From Nibrella saemangeumensis (lineage in GTDB: Bacteria > Bacteroidota > Bacteroidia > Cytophagales > Spirosomataceae), in assembly GCF_039541915.1 (NCBI RefSeq), contig NZ_BAABHD010000084.1:310001-374000 (forward strand): a DNA stretch of 64,000 nucleotides. Reading direction: 5' to 3'. The notes beneath the pieces are model-generated. The model ran no database searches. It was not told the origin of the DNA and saw only the letters and a program-made list of their open reading frames with translations. A program made the position numbers and the translations under genes. This document shows, piece by piece, positions 63,590 through 64,000 of this stretch. The number at the start of each line of letters is the position of its first letter. Position 1 is the stretch's first letter.

Positions 63590-64000
63590 TTCGGTATAGC
63601 TATTATTCAGGCCGTAAAGCTAAGGGGAAAGCCGGTACCTGCTGATCGAAAAATTGATAAACTTTTTTTGAAAAATAGCTCTGTTGTTTTTTAAGGCACA
63701 CAATAAAAGAAGAACTCCTGCGTTATTGGTATAATTCTGTCGCTAAAAAGCCCCGGTCGCATCACGGCCGGGGCTTTTGTGTTGCTTCATGTGTATAAGA
63801 AGAAAGTACCCTGATTGCTCTTGTCTTCTCTTACTAACCTTGACCACCATAGCTCTCCAAAATTGGAAAAGTCCTGATTTTAGGCCTGAGTATAGTTATT
63901 TATAAGGTATTTTGAAAAATTATACATTTATTTTTCAAAGCAGAAACATTGCACCTAGCATTGGTGTTTTATAGGTGTGTTTCATTCAAAAGCCCCGGTA
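63590..64000. other. Gene-free AT-rich end region with a terminator hairpin
   Basis: About 410 bases without a credible gene. An 11-bp perfect hairpin AAAAGCCCCGG at 63746-63756 with 63768-63778, 11-base loop, has A and T runs on both sides and can stop transcription both ways. Nothing on the + strand ends shortly before it, so it may end a small RNA or a gene lying beyond the window. The same AAAAGCCCCGGT string recurs at the last bases, 63988-63999, as half of a second hairpin. The interval 63790-63980 is very AT-rich. Confidence 0.5.

Noticed and set aside
63789..63905. 38-codon frame in the AT-rich end region
   Set aside because: No signal, no homology seen, and composition of non-coding DNA.

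Overview
The window reads as chromosome of a Bacteroidota bacterium, most likely Cytophagales and close to Spirosomaceae (Spirosoma, Fibrella or Rudanella type). Evidence: a SusC/SusD pair, stand-alone LytTR regulators, AT-rich upstream regions with TTTG-N19-TAnnTTTG promoters, weak Shine-Dalgarno sequences, DUF937-OmpA, DUF4136 and Spy/CpxP-like lipoproteins, and a moderately high GC content. No tRNA, rRNA, CRISPR, prophage or insertion sequence was recognised. The taxonomic call is inference from gene content.

Layout. 1-6.5 kb: 5' part of a Tat-type Gfo/Idh/MocA oxidoreductase, an orphan glycosidase-like secreted protein, a phytoene-desaturase-like FAD oxidoreductase, and a two-subunit molybdenum hydroxylase (IorAB type). 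6.6-7.0 kb: a Spy/CpxP-like lipoprotein. 7.3-22.5 kb: the centrepiece, a sugar-acid cluster with a LacI regulator, three enolase-superfamily dehydratases, SusC/SusD, a PQQ dehydrogenase with a cytochrome c domain, DgoK, DgoA and an MFS sugar-acid transporter. 22.5-31.3 kb: an unknown secreted protein, a SWIM zinc-finger protein, and an RND efflux pump whose permease is fused to its TolC partner. 31.6-47.7 kb: clpB, a DUF4406-nudK pair, a five-PAS histidine kinase, an L,D-transpeptidase, a DUF937-OmpA protein, xseAB and pheS. 48-64 kb: two LytTR genes, an outer-membrane barrel, radA, an AraC regulator, a TrmH-type methylase, mutS, a nucleoside transporter, exonuclease III, Uma2, an RluE-like synthase, a membrane histidine kinase and a DEDDh exonuclease.

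How the central cluster works (inference). All three dehydratases begin with twin-arginine export signals and the PQQ dehydrogenase begins with a lipoprotein-type signal. The oxidation (sugar to aldonate) and dehydration (aldonate to 2-keto-3-deoxy acid) steps are therefore predicted outside the cytoplasm. SusC/SusD would bring the substrate across the outer membrane. The MFS carrier would import the keto-deoxy acid for phosphorylation by DgoK and cleavage by DgoA to pyruvate and glyceraldehyde 3-phosphate. This is a De Ley-Doudoroff route with its first half moved to the periplasm. A 12-bp LacI-type palindrome sits inside the regulator's own promoter, and a near copy lies just before the first dehydratase gene.

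The rest is mostly ordinary chromosomal content. Many convergent gene ends carry long perfect hairpins. The clearest other oddities are the RND-TolC fusion with a signal-peptide-like internal segment, the LytTR pair with a 22-bp-period direct repeat upstream, and a PAS kinase built from five similar sensor units.
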